Shown: positions 7,351 through 14,138, numbered from the stretch's first letter. The stretch is 14,138 nucleotides of DNA from Pseudomonadota bacterium (GCA_023433855.1 JAEYTV010000421.1:1-14138); one strand, 5' to 3'. The notes: generated by a model from the letters alone, not told the origin. A program made the numbers and translations.

Positions 7351-7369
7351 CCCGGCGACACGCGCCGGG
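7351..7369. repeat. second hairpin immediately after the terminator
   Basis: Perfect 7-bp arms CCCGGCG (7351-7357) and CGCCGGG (7363-7369) enclose a 5-nt loop. No T tract follows on the plus strand. Read on the minus strand it could help end transcription arriving from the convergent gene that stops at 7511, although it is 140 bp away. Confidence 0.45.
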
Positions 7370-7510
7370 TTGCATGGGGCAGGGGTGAGCAACATCGCCT
7401 CCTGCCTCCACGACAGTGAAGCACGGCCCGCAGGAATGGGCGTCGCCCTGGCACCCGCCGTAACGACGTCGCGCCGGGATCGCAGGTGTCAACTGCGTGT
7501 CTCTCTGACC

Positions 7511-7816
7511 CTATATGCCCGAACCGTCCAGTTCGGCCTCGTCTTTACCCTCCCATGCGGGCGGCAGCGTCCCCGGCTCGATATTGGCTGCAGGCATCGG
7601 CATCCAGCACTTCAGCTCCGGCTCCGCATACTCGATGATCCGGCCGGGGGCGGAATCGGAGGAGCGCCAGGCGTCTCCACCGTACCGGTCACCCCTGGCC
7701 CAGTAGACGAGATCGACGGCGCCCGGCCCCTGTTCGGACGGGCGTATGGTCACGACTATGCGGGTGCCGTCCTTCGGTGCAGAGCGCATCTGCCGCCAGC
7801 GGCCGGGTTCATCCAT
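7511..7816 (-). CDS. conserved hypothetical protein (DUF551-like)
   Basis: A 101-residue cytosolic protein without signal peptide or membrane segment. It opens with GRWRQMRSAPKDGTRIVVT, the 'SAPKDGT' pattern typical of small DUF551-like proteins, followed by VDLVYWARGDRYGGDAW and a Trp-containing LKCWMPMP segment. The C-terminal tail is acidic (PAWEGKDEAELDGSGI). The function is unknown. I chose ATG 7816 because GGAGGG (7828-7823 on this strand) lies about 7 nt upstream; a GTG at 7831 would sit before that Shine-Dalgarno. It converges on the DUF1236-like gene and follows the YCII-like gene by about 100 bp, a gap holding a candidate sigma-70 promoter. Confidence 0.8.
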   Translation of the reverse strand: MDEPGRWRQMRSAPKDGTRIVVTIRPSEQGPGAVDLVYWARGDRYGGDAWRSSDSAPGRIIEYAEPELKCWMPMPAANIEPGTLPPAWEGKDEAELDGSGI

Positions 7817-7842
7817 TGTCGTTCCCTCCACACAGATGCCCG

Positions 7843-7871
7843 AATGTCGCCGCGAGAGCCCGTTCGGTCAA
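7843..7871 (-). promoter_or_regulatory. candidate sigma-70-type promoter of the hypothetical at 7511-7816
   Basis: TTGACC (7871-7866), a 17-nt spacer, then GACATT (7848-7843). The -35 matches 5 of 6 positions and the -10 matches 3 of 6. It is well placed 27 nt before the ATG. Confidence 0.35.
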
Positions 7872-7917
7872 TGCCTGCCCGCGAGCGCATTCCGGAGAGG
7901 TCGTCATCGCCCGCCGC

Positions 7918-8256
7918 TTACGTAACGAACGGCATGATATCGACGCCGTCGCCGGGAAATACCGTCAGGTGCGGATGGTCCTGGAACAGGCGTGCAGCCG
8001 CTTCGGCACTTTCGGCCTCGACGATAAGATAGCCGCAGAACGGATTCTGGGCCTTCGCCACGCCGTCCTTCGTCACACGCGTCGTCTTCCCCACCATGCC
8101 GCCACGATCAAGGATGAACGCGGCATTACGCTCTTCCCAGGCTTTCCATTGCGCGATACCCACGGCGTCGACCGCGTCCTGCTCTGCCTTCGGCCTGTTT
8201 CGAAACGCGGCGAGATCCTCGGGCTTCATCGTATACACGGCAAGAAATCGGGGCAT
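7918..8256 (-). CDS. YCII-related (YciI-like) small protein
   Basis: A 112-residue cytosolic protein with a dimeric alpha/beta ferredoxin-like pattern: a first strand MPRFLAVYTM, a helical AEQDAVDAVGIAQWKAWEER segment, strand ILDRGGMV, a Gly-Tyr strand CGYLIVEA (about 71-78), helix AEAAARLFQDHPH, and a terminal GDGVDIMPF strand. The helix-HPH-x-GDGVDIMPF ending is the YCII-related signature in which the last strand follows a His/Pro turn. The reaction of most members is unknown. ATG 8256 is preceded by AGAGGT about 6 nt upstream. It lies downstream of the exported 398-residue protein on the same strand, but a hairpin at 8292-8317 separates them. Confidence 0.75.
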   Translation of the reverse strand: MPRFLAVYTMKPEDLAAFRNRPKAEQDAVDAVGIAQWKAWEERNAAFILDRGGMVGKTTRVTKDGVAKAQNPFCGYLIVEAESAEAAARLFQDHPHLTVFPGDGVDIMPFVT

Positions 8257-8291
8257 GGCGCTACCTCTATCTGCTCGACTGGGCCTCCTCC

Positions 8292-8317
8292 GGCCGCTGC
8301 TACTTGTATCAGCGGCC
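8292..8317 (-). terminator. hairpin after the exported-protein gene, possible terminator
   Basis: Perfect 8-bp arms GGCCGCTG (8292-8299) and CAGCGGCC (8310-8317) enclose a 10-nt loop. It begins 11 nt past the stop of the gene at 8329-9525. No T tract follows on the minus strand, so it may be a weak or attenuating terminator before the YCII-like gene. Confidence 0.45.
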
Positions 8318-8328
8318 CGTTCTCGCCG

Positions 8329-9525
8329 CTATCGTCTGCGGTTTGCCTCCACCGTCACGCCCAGCACGTCGGGAAGCGTGTTCGGAGCCCCCATCGCGGC
8401 GCCCATGATCATCGGGAAGGGCACCGGGTTCTCCGGCTCGGCGCTGATGATGAAATTGCCAGGATTGTCGAGATAGGTGTTAAGCGCCGCGGTCACCATC
8501 TTCTGCAGTTCGGGCATGTTGTACTGGGCCAGCAGGAGGGGCGCCATGCCCTTCAGCATCTGCGCCATCTGTTCTCCGGTCGTTCCCTGCTGCTTTCCTG
8601 CATAATCGAGGGCGCGGTTGGTGATGCCGGCATCCGCGAAGTCAACCTGCGCGCTGTTGAACGTCAGGCGCTGCATGAGGCCGAGCATGGCGAGGCTCGC
8701 GGCCTGCTGCGCCTCCTCCTTGTTGGGGTTGGCTTGCATGGCCTCTGCGGTTTCGTTCGCCGACTTGATGAAGTCGAGCGTATAACCGGAGATGCTGAAG
8801 GCGATGTTGAGGCGGCCGATATCGTTGAAGTCGAAGGCATATTCATCGAGTGACAGCGTGCCGTCTTCGAGCGCCCAGCTTCCTTCCATGCTCATTGTCC
8901 CGTTGAGGGAGGTGATGCCGAGCTGCTGGAGGGCATCCTTGGTCTTTGCGTCTTCCACGAAGCTCAAGTCGCCCTTGATGGCATCAGCATGCAATCCGAA
9001 ACCGATCGAGGAACTGTCGTCGGCGATGTCCGTCGTCAGCCGCGTATCCCCCACGGAGAAGATCGGTTTGCCATCTATGCTGATGACGCTGCTGCCGACA
9101 TGCGCCTCCCGGTAAAGCAGGATCGCGTCGATCGAGTCCGCATCCGGATCGGCCGGGACGACAAGGTCGCTCAGCGAGATATCGGTCGCGGTGTAGTTCG
9201 TCGTCCCTTCGGTCATGTTGACGTCGTCAAACGAGACGGTCTCTACCGTATAGCCGCCATTGTCCTCTTCGACGCCCTCGAACCTGATGGTTCCGAGCGG
9301 AATGCCTTGTTCTCCCGCGGCGGGAGAAAACCTGGCGTCGGTCAGCGTGACGTCGGCGCCGCTGACGTCGACCTTGTTCGCCACGATGCCGCCGCCGCTC
9401 TGCATCGCCAGCGCCTTGTTGATCTTGGCGAGCAGATCGTTGCCATCCAGCGCGTACGCTTGTCCCGACAAGACGCAGAAAGCGGCCCCGGCAAGAAGCA
9501 GCCTCGCCTTGTTGTGGTAAATCAT
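8329..9525 (-). CDS. exported protein of unknown function, 398 residues
   Basis: I do not recognise a named family. A Sec signal peptide (KARLLLAGAAFCVLSGQAYA, cleaved before LDG at about residue 25) sends it to the periplasm; the Cys is preceded by AAF, so it is not a lipobox. The mature chain is acidic and beta-rich in the first two thirds, with repeated short blocks of the form 'D-V-x-V/L-T-D-A' and 'V-x-F-D-D-V-N' that look like an AsmA/DUF945-style extended beta sheet (inference). It ends in a more helical, Met/Gln/Ala-rich part (about residues 255-345) and a Pro-rich tail. The mature protein has no Cys. ATG 9525 is fixed by GGAGGAC 6 nt upstream; a longer frame to 9585 lacks support. 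It is divergent from parC, with a good promoter at 9585-9612. Confidence 0.85.
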   Translation of the reverse strand: MIYHNKARLLLAGAAFCVLSGQAYALDGNDLLAKINKALAMQSGGGIVANKVDVSGADVTLTDARFSPAAGEQGIPLGTIRFEGVEEDNGGYTVETVSFDDVNMTEGTTNYTATDISLSDLVVPADPDADSIDAILLYREAHVGSSVISIDGKPIFSVGDTRLTTDIADDSSSIGFGLHADAIKGDLSFVEDAKTKDALQQLGITSLNGTMSMEGSWALEDGTLSLDEYAFDFNDIGRLNIAFSISGYTLDFIKSANETAEAMQANPNKEEAQQAASLAMLGLMQRLTFNSAQVDFADAGITNRALDYAGKQQGTTGEQMAQMLKGMAPLLLAQYNMPELQKMVTAALNTYLDNPGNFIISAEPENPVPFPMIMGAAMGAPNTLPDVLGVTVEANRRR

Positions 9526-9584
9526 CAGAATGTCCTCCAGGCGGGGTGTAAGGGAGAGTCCGCGATGGGGCCCTCGGTGCGGCA

Positions 9585-9612
9585 TTTATAGGCTAGCGGA
9601 TAAAAAGGTCCA
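9585..9612 (-). promoter_or_regulatory. candidate sigma-70-type promoter of the exported-protein gene
   Basis: TGGACC (9612-9607), a 16-nt spacer, then TATAAA (9590-9585). The -10 matches 5 of 6 positions and the -35 matches 4 of 6. A start near 9578 would give a leader of about 50 nt to ATG 9525. Confidence 0.5.
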
Positions 9613-9679
9613 TTGGTCTGGTCCACATTCCTTGCTGAAAAATTGCGACGTGATCTGGCTCGTGCGAACGATAATCCTG

Positions 9680-9696
9680 GGAGAACCCCGTTCTCC
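9680..9696. repeat. inverted repeat GGAGAAC-CCC-GTTCTCC upstream of parC
   Basis: Perfect 7-bp arms with a 3-nt spacer lie 57 bp upstream of the parC ATG. It could be an mRNA hairpin in the parC leader or a DNA operator. It does not match the alphaproteobacterial LexA box (GTTC-N7-GTTC). No clear -35/-10 pair for parC was found around it. Confidence 0.4.
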
Positions 9697-9753
9697 ACAG
9701 TCGGCTTCAGTGTGATTCTTGCCGTGAACGTGGCTTTCGGTTAGTCAGGGGGC

Positions 9754-12006
9754 ATGGGACAGAGCGTGAACCCGCCCGGTGACGGCGGCGACAATATTCA
9801 ACCGGTGGATCTGAAGGCGGCGCTCGAGGAGCGTTATCTCGCCTATGCGCTATCGACCATCATGCACCGGGCACTGCCGGACGTGCGCGATGGCCTGAAG
9901 CCGGTCCATCGCCGCATCATCCATGCCATGAGCGAGATGGGCATTCGCCCCAACTCGGCATTCAAGAAATGCGCCCGTATCGTCGGCGATGTCATCGGTA
10001 AGTTCCATCCCCATGGCGACCAGTCCGTCTACGACGCGCTGGTCCGCCTCGCGCAGGATTTCTCGCAGCGATATCCGGTTGTCGATGGACAGGGCAATTT
10101 CGGCAACATCGACGGCGATACTGCAGCCGCCTATCGTTACACGGAAGCCCGGATGACCGAGGTCGCCGCCCTTCTCCTGGAAGGGATAGAGCAGGACGCC
10201 GTCGATTTCCGTCCCACCTACAACGAGGAAGACGAGGAACCCGTCGTCCTGCCGGCGGCATTCCCGAACCTTCTGGCCAACGGCGCCTCCGGGATCGCGG
10301 TCGGCATGGCGACGTCCATCCCGCCCCATAACGTCCATGAACTTTGCGACGCGGCGCTGCACCTGATCAAGCATCCGGATGCGACGATCGAGAAGCTGGT
10401 GGAGTTCGTACCCGGTCCGGACATGCCGACCGGCGGCATCATCATCGACAGCCGCGAATCCATCATCGAGAGCTACAAGACTGGCCGCGGCGGGTTCCGG
10501 GTCCGAGCCAAATGGGAGACGGAGGATCTTGGCCGCGGCGGCTACCAGATCGTCGTCACCGAAATTCCCTATCAGGTACAGAAGTCACGGCTGATCGAGA
10601 AGATCGCCGAACTGCTCCTCGCCCGCAAGCTGCCGCTGCTGGAAGACGTGCGCGACGAATCTGCCGAGGATGTACGTGTCGTTCTCGTACCGAAGAGCCG
10701 TTCTGTCGACGCGACCCTGCTGATGGAATCGCTGTTCAGGCTGACCGACCTGGAGAACCGGTTCCCGCTCAACATGAACGTCCTGTCCATGGGCAAGGTG
10801 CCCCGTGTGATGGGCCTCAACGAGGTTCTGCTGGAGTGGCTCCAGCATCGCAAGGAGGTGCTGGTTCGCCGATCGAACTTCCGCCTTGCGGCCATCGAGC
10901 GTCGCCTGGAGATCCTCGGCGGGCTTCTGATCGCCTACCTCAATCTCGACGAGGTGATCCGGATTATCCGCGAGGAGGACGAGCCGAAAGCGGTGATGAT
11001 GGCCCGTTGGGGTCTGACCGACACGCAGACCGAGGCGATCCTCAACATGCGCCTGCGTAACCTGCGCAAGCTGGAAGAATTCGAGATCCGCAAGGAATTC
11101 GATGAACTGACCAGGGAGAAGGCCGAGATCGAGGCGCTGCTCGCCTCCGACGAAAAGCTGTGGCAGGCAATTTCCTGGGAGATCCAGGAGGTGAAGAAGA
11201 AGTTTGCGAAGGCGACCGAACTCGGGCGCCGCCGGACCCAATTCGCCGACGCGCCAGCGGCTGATCTTGAAGCGATCCAGCAGGCGATGATTGAAAAGGA
11301 GCCGATCACTGTCGTGGTTTCCCAGAAGGGCTGGATCCGCGCCTTGAAGGGACACATCTCGGACACCGGCGGTCTGACTTTCAAGGAGGGGGATGGTCTG
11401 AAGCTCGCCTTCCCCGCGCAGACCACCGACAAGTTGCTGTTGGTCACGACGGGGGGCAAAGCCTACACGCTTGGCGCTGACAAGCTGCCTGGTGGACGGG
11501 GGCATGGAGAACCGGTCCGCATCATGGTCGACATGGAGAACGACCAGGACATCCTGACCGCTTTTGTGCACGATCCTTCGCGCAAGCTGATCATCGCCTC
11601 GGCCGCAGGAAATGGCTTCATCATCTCCGAAAGCGAGATGATCGCCAATACCCGCAAGGGCAAGCAGATCATGAACGTGGCGATGCCCGATGAGGCAAAG
11701 CTGGTCGTGCCGGTAAGCGGCGATCATGTCGCGGTCATAGGGGAGAATCGCAAGATGCTGGTCTTCCCGCTGGCGCAGATCCCGGAGATGACGCGCGGCA
11801 AGGGCGTGCGTCTGCAGCGCTACAAGGACGGCGGCATATCCGACATCAAGTGCTTCGCGCTGGCGGATGGGCTTTCTTGGGAAGACAGCGCTGGCCGCTC
11901 CTTCACGCGCACCAAGGACGATCTCCTCGAGTGGACGGGCGACCGCGCTTCAGCCGGCCGGGCTGTACCCAAGGGGTTTCCCAGAACCGGGCGTTTTTCG
12001 GGCTGA
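9754..12006 (+). CDS. parC: DNA topoisomerase IV subunit A
   Basis: The DNA-breaking and rejoining subunit of topoisomerase IV, which with ParE decatenates daughter chromosomes. The 750 residues show the GyrA/ParC layout: a short N-terminal extension, the winged-helix region with [13 protein letters not shown] (43-55) and HPHGD (85-89), and the catalytic Arg128-Tyr129 in AYRYTEARM (126-134). The tower and coiled-coil region follows to about 490 ([18 protein letters not shown]), then a C-terminal domain of beta-pinwheel-like blades (about 500-735; for example [12 protein letters not shown] and [10 protein letters not shown]). It lacks the strict GyrA box, and '[16 protein letters not shown]' and the length fit ParC better than GyrA. 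Gln90 stands where E. coli ParC has Ser80 and Asp94 where it has Glu84. ATG 9754 has CAGGGGG just upstream; homologues also begin shortly before the [18 protein letters not shown] stretch. Confidence 0.96.
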   Translation: MGQSVNPPGDGGDNIQPVDLKAALEERYLAYALSTIMHRALPDVRDGLKPVHRRIIHAMSEMGIRPNSAFKKCARIVGDVIGKFHPHGDQSVYDALVRLAQDFSQRYPVVDGQGNFGNIDGDTAAAYRYTEARMTEVAALLLEGIEQDAVDFRPTYNEEDEEPVVLPAAFPNLLANGASGIAVGMATSIPPHNVHELCDAALHLIKHPDATIEKLVEFVPGPDMPTGGIIIDSRESIIESYKTGRGGFRVRAKWETEDLGRGGYQIVVTEIPYQVQKSRLIEKIAELLLARKLPLLEDVRDESAEDVRVVLVPKSRSVDATLLMESLFRLTDLENRFPLNMNVLSMGKVPRVMGLNEVLLEWLQHRKEVLVRRSNFRLAAIERRLEILGGLLIAYLNLDEVIRIIREEDEPKAVMMARWGLTDTQTEAILNMRLRNLRKLEEFEIRKEFDELTREKAEIEALLASDEKLWQAISWEIQEVKKKFAKATELGRRRTQFADAPAADLEAIQQAMIEKEPITVVVSQKGWIRALKGHISDTGGLTFKEGDGLKLAFPAQTTDKLLLVTTGGKAYTLGADKLPGGRGHGEPVRIMVDMENDQDILTAFVHDPSRKLIIASAAGNGFIISESEMIANTRKGKQIMNVAMPDEAKLVVPVSGDHVAVIGENRKMLVFPLAQIPEMTRGKGVRLQRYKDGGISDIKCFALADGLSWEDSAGRSFTRTKDDLLEWTGDRASAGRAVPKGFPRTGRFSG

Positions 12007-12035
12007 GTCCTGAGCACCAAGCCGTCATCGCCATC

Positions 12036-12084
12036 GAGAGCGCATCACGCCGCCTGCCATGGAGGGCGGAGTGATGCGCCTCTC
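12036..12084. terminator. long hairpin between parC and the convergent small gene, likely two-way terminator
   Basis: Arms GAGAGCGCATCAC (12036-12048) and GTGATGCGCCTCTC (12071-12084) pair over 13 bp with one bulged C, and an inner stem CCGCC/GGCGG (12050-12054 with 12065-12069) extends it. It starts 30 nt after the parC stop and ends 11 nt before the stop of the opposing gene. There is no real T tract on either side, so efficiency is uncertain. Confidence 0.65.
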
Positions 12085-12094
12085 TGTACCATAA

Positions 12095-12388
12095 TCAGCA
12101 GTTGCGGGGCTGTTCACCAGTGGTGGTGTTGCCGGTATTGGCTGAGTTGTTTGCCGTGCTCGGCTCTGAGGTTGGGATATTCGGGGCGCAGTTCGTGCTG
12201 CTGGTCGAGCTTCCATCGCTCGAAGAGCTGGTCGAACCGGAATCTGAGGAGCCGCCCGACGAACCGCTCGAGCTGTTGCTCGAATCGGAGTTCGTGGAGC
12301 CGCCGGCATCACCGGAGCCGCTCTGAGCCATCGCCGATGTCGCAAGACCGAGCGACAGCGCGGTAACTGTTAGCAACTTCACAATCAT
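12095..12388 (-). CDS. small Ser/Gly/Asn-rich exported protein
   Basis: A 97-residue protein with a clear Sec signal peptide (MIVKLLTVTALSLGLATSAMA, cut before QSGSG at about residue 21). Most of the mature region is low-complexity Ser/Gly/Asp/Asn/Thr with no predicted fold. It ends with a segment holding two cysteines, one in TNCAPN and one as the final residue (PRNC), which could form a disulfide in the periplasm. I recognise no named family; similar short Ser-rich exported proteins occur in rhizobia. ATG 12388 is fixed by the strong AAGGAGG (12400-12394), 5 nt upstream, and the longer frame to 12415 is not supported. An EcfG-type promoter lies directly upstream. It is convergent with parC. 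Confidence 0.75.
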   Translation of the reverse strand: MIVKLLTVTALSLGLATSAMAQSGSGDAGGSTNSDSSNSSSGSSGGSSDSGSTSSSSDGSSTSSTNCAPNIPTSEPSTANNSANTGNTTTGEQPRNC

Positions 12389-12407
12389 TCTTTCCTCCTT
12401 GGTATTG

Positions 12408-12441
12408 ATCATCAACGAGGCTCTAACGACATGTTGATGAT
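12408..12441. repeat. perfect 9-bp inverted repeat over the EcfG promoter
   Basis: ATCATCAAC (12408-12416) and GTTGATGAT (12433-12441) are perfect inverse copies separated by 16 bp. One arm lies in the spacer between the -35 and -10 elements, the other just downstream of the expected transcription start, so the pair brackets the -10. Arm centres are 25 bp apart, roughly two and a half helical turns. Confidence 0.55.
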
Positions 12442-12449
12442 AATGTTCC
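12425..12449 (-). promoter_or_regulatory. EcfG (general stress sigma factor) promoter of the Ser-rich gene
   Basis: Read leftward: GGAAC (12449-12445), 16 nt, CGTT (12428-12425), an exact match to the alphaproteobacterial EcfG consensus GGAAC-N16/17-CGTT. The predicted start near 12418 leaves a leader of about 30 nt containing AAGGAGG before ATG 12388. Confidence 0.7.
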
Positions 12450-12517
12450 TGAAGGTCGGTACGGCACGGAGGTGCGCGGGAACGGCCGGATTGTCTACCG
12501 ACCGAGCGTTCCCTGGT

Positions 12518-13411
12518 TCACGGCGACGGAGGTGTCGCGGTCGCCCTGGTGATCTGCCGGGCCGCCGGCCGCAGCCGCCATCCTGAATGGGCAATCAGTG
12601 CCAGAACAAGGACCGACCCACCGGCGAGCGCACGTGCCGTCGGGGTCTCGGCGAAGATCAACCACACCCAGACCGGCGCCAGGATGGTTTCGAGCAGGTA
12701 GAACATGCCGACTTCCGGCCCGGTCAGGTACCGTGGTCCGGTGGCAAGGCACCAGAAGGCAAGCGGGATCATCAACGCCCCGTCGAGGATGATCCAAAAG
12801 GGCGCCTCGACGGAAAAACCTTTCACTGCTACGACACCGCAACCCGCCAGCGCCGGCAGAATGGCCGCGACAAGGGGCATGAGGCCCATGTCCCGTCCGG
12901 TCTTCCGGCTGATGGTGATGGCGCCGGCAAGAAGCGCGGCCGTCGCGAGCGCGAGACAATCCCCGAACAGGCCGCCAGCAGAAAGGCCTCCCGAGACGAT
13001 CAGCGCAACGCCTGCAACCATCACGGCCATGGTCACCACTGTGGAGGCGGAGGGGATCTCCTTGAGAGCAAGCCATCCGAAAAGCGCCGCGAACATCGGT
13101 GTGAAGGCTACGATGAAGACGACATTCGCGGTGGCCGTATGGAACACCGCACCCAGGAATGTCATACTCGACAAGCCGTAGCACAGGGCGGCGATGAGGC
13201 CGGCCTTTCCGGGGACGAGGGACGGGCGGTTGGCAGGCGACAGGTGTCGCAACAGCAGCCACAGGATAAGTCCCGCAACGAGGGTGGTGGTGCTGCGCAA
13301 GGCTATCGTCGACCAGAGTTCACCCTGGCCCAGCCGGACGAGCGGGACGTCGAAGGAGAGGGCGAGCCCCCCGATGGTGGTGAGCACCAGGCCTTTCTTG
13401 TGATCGTTCAT
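12518..13411 (-). CDS. DMT-superfamily (EamA) permease
   Basis: A 297-residue inner-membrane protein of the drug/metabolite transporter superfamily, with about ten TM segments as two EamA repeats (about 5-135 and 145-280). The first repeat ends with the typical TANVVFIVAFTPMFAALFGW and LKEIPS segments; the second has TGPEVGMFYLLETILAPVWV followed by FAETPTARALAGGSVLVLA, the hallmark 'E-x-x-x-x-P-V-W...E-x-P-T' close. The substrate is unknown; the family exports small metabolites or amino acids. ATG 13411 is chosen because it lies 8 bp after the bpt stop and TM1 begins at about residue 7; the longer frame to 13453 would overlap bpt. No clear Shine-Dalgarno is present, so translation may be coupled to bpt. 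Confidence 0.88.
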   Translation of the reverse strand: MNDHKKGLVLTTIGGLALSFDVPLVRLGQGELWSTIALRSTTTLVAGLILWLLLRHLSPANRPSLVPGKAGLIAALCYGLSSMTFLGAVFHTATANVVFIVAFTPMFAALFGWLALKEIPSASTVVTMAVMVAGVALIVSGGLSAGGLFGDCLALATAALLAGAITISRKTGRDMGLMPLVAAILPALAGCGVVAVKGFSVEAPFWIILDGALMIPLAFWCLATGPRYLTGPEVGMFYLLETILAPVWVWLIFAETPTARALAGGSVLVLALIAHSGWRLRPAARQITRATATPPSP

Positions 13412-13419
13412 GGACGAAA

Positions 13420-14138
13420 TCAGGAGTCTGAGGGGGGAACGAAGAGTTCCCATCCGCGAGAGGTCAGGTGCTCCTGTGGCTGGAAGCGTGTTTTGTAGCC
13501 CATCTTGGCCGAGCCCTTGACCCAGTAGCCGAGATAAACGTGAGGCAGGCCGAGAGTCTTCGTCCGATTGATGTGATCGAGGATCATGAAGGTTCCGAGC
13601 GAGCGCTTGTCGAACTCTGGATTGAAGAACGAATAGACCATCGAGAGCCCGTCGCTCATCATGTCGGTCAGGGCGACGGCGAGCAGTTCTCCCTTTGCTT
13701 CGGTGCTGATTCCCGAACCTGGTTCCCGCCGCCGATATTCGATCAGACGCGTGTTGACATGCGTGTCCTCGACCATGATTGCGTAGTCGAGGGCCGACAT
13801 ATCGGACATGCCGCCCCGCTGGTGCCGGTCATCGAGATATCGGCGAAACAGCGAAAATTGCTCGGTGGAGGGTTGTGCCGGATAAAGCGTCGACACGATA
13901 TCGCTATTGACGGCAAGGACCCTCCGCATCGAGCGGTTCGGCCTGAACTGGTCGACAAGGATGCGAACGGAGATGCAGGCGCGACAGGATTCGCACGCGG
14001 GCCGATAGGCGATGTTCTGCGACCTTCTGAACCCCCCTTGGGTCAGAAGATCATTCATCTCTGCAGCCCGCGGGCCGACCAGGTGAGTGAAGACCTTGCG
14101 CTCGAGTTCACCTGGCAGATAAGGACACACTGCCGGAG
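13420..14138 (-). CDS. bpt: aspartate/glutamate leucyltransferase (N-degron pathway), 5' end cut by window edge
   Basis: Transfers leucine from Leu-tRNA to proteins with N-terminal Asp or Glu, marking them for ClpS/ClpAP. About 239 residues are visible. The ATE N-terminal domain begins in [18 protein letters not shown] and holds the Cys cluster CESCRAC (about residue 46) after [11 protein letters not shown]. The ATE C-terminal domain includes [35 protein letters not shown] (abbreviated GELLAV...VYSFF), [13 protein letters not shown] and [19 protein letters not shown], all typical of the bacterial Bpt subfamily rather than eukaryotic ATE1. The GTG at 14130 is not the start: the frame is open to 14138 and homologues carry about 15-20 residues more before CPYLPG. 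The DMT permease gene follows after 8 bp. Confidence 0.93.
   Translation of the reverse strand, partial: PAVCPYLPGELERKVFTHLVGPRAAEMNDLLTQGGFRRSQNIAYRPACESCRACISVRILVDQFRPNRSMRRVLAVNSDIVSTLYPAQPSTEQFSLFRRYLDDRHQRGGMSDMSALDYAIMVEDTHVNTRLIEYRRREPGSGISTEAKGELLAVALTDMMSDGLSMVYSFFNPEFDKRSLGTFMILDHINRTKTLGLPHVYLGYWVKGSAKMGYKTRFQPQEHLTSRGWELFVPPSDS

Noticed and set aside
7487..7492. TTGACA on the minus strand between the DUF1236-like gene and the hypothetical
   Set aside because: No -10-like sequence at 16-18 nt, and the transcript would run antisense into a terminator with no gene. Not enough for a small RNA call.
7823..7827. GGAAC on the minus strand just before the hypothetical's ATG
   Set aside because: It overlaps the Shine-Dalgarno and has no CGTT at the right distance, so it is not an EcfG promoter.
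8989..9591. 200-residue plus-strand open frame opposite the exported protein
   Set aside because: The minus-strand gene has a signal peptide, Shine-Dalgarno and promoter; the plus-strand frame has none.
9664..9696. Possible LexA/SOS box upstream of parC (GAAC/GTTC repeats)
   Set aside because: The alphaproteobacterial box needs GTTC-N7-GTTC; here the half sites are inverted with 3 nt or direct with 13 nt between.
10585..11727. 380-residue minus-strand open frame
   Set aside because: Antisense shadow of parC, which is complete and conserved through this interval.
12587..13498. 303-residue plus-strand open frame
   Set aside because: Shadow of the DMT permease and the end of bpt. The translation is extremely polar (Gly/Arg/Asp/Gln) and not protein-like.
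1..14138. tRNA/rRNA genes, CRISPR arrays, insertion sequences, toxin-antitoxin or defence genes
   Set aside because: I looked by eye for T-loop motifs, regularly spaced repeats, transposase motifs and terminal inverted repeats and found none. A covariance-model scan would be needed to exclude small RNAs.

Overview
The window reads as a stretch of chromosome from a high-GC alphaproteobacterium of the order Hyphomicrobiales, most likely Rhizobiaceae (Rhizobium/Agrobacterium/Ensifer-like). The evidence is the rhizobial style of AspRS, ParC, RNase D and Bpt, small exported DUF1236-type proteins, and promoter motifs of the alphaproteobacterial general stress sigma factor EcfG. No insertion sequence, phage gene, tRNA, rRNA or CRISPR array is visible. 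It is mainly a housekeeping region with small accessory genes between the core genes.

Left part (1-4644): an AraC-type regulator, cut off by the left edge, is transcribed leftward and lies back to back with a DUF2000 gene. DUF2000 converges on a leftward DUF2891 gene that follows rnd (RNase D) by 5 bp. Upstream of rnd on the same strand is an MFS transporter. A roughly 400-bp gap (4645-5042) holds two inverted repeats and a candidate promoter.

Middle (5043-9525): aspS is followed by a strong intrinsic terminator and then a small exported DUF1236-like protein. Two GGAAC motifs of EcfG type lie in that gap. Next come three leftward genes: a small conserved hypothetical, a YCII-related protein and a 398-residue exported protein I do not recognise.

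Right part (9754-14138): parC (topoisomerase IV subunit A) reads rightward and ends in a long hairpin facing a leftward gene for a tiny Ser/Gly/Asn-rich exported protein. That gene has an exact EcfG promoter match (GGAAC-N16-CGTT) overlapped by a perfect 9-bp inverted repeat. A DMT/EamA transporter lies 8 bp behind bpt (aspartate/glutamate leucyltransferase, N-degron pathway), which is cut by the right edge.

I see no convincing novel multi-gene system. The best leads are two small exported proteins under probable general-stress control, the unrecognised exported protein divergent from parC, and the AraC/DUF2000 pair with abutting starts.
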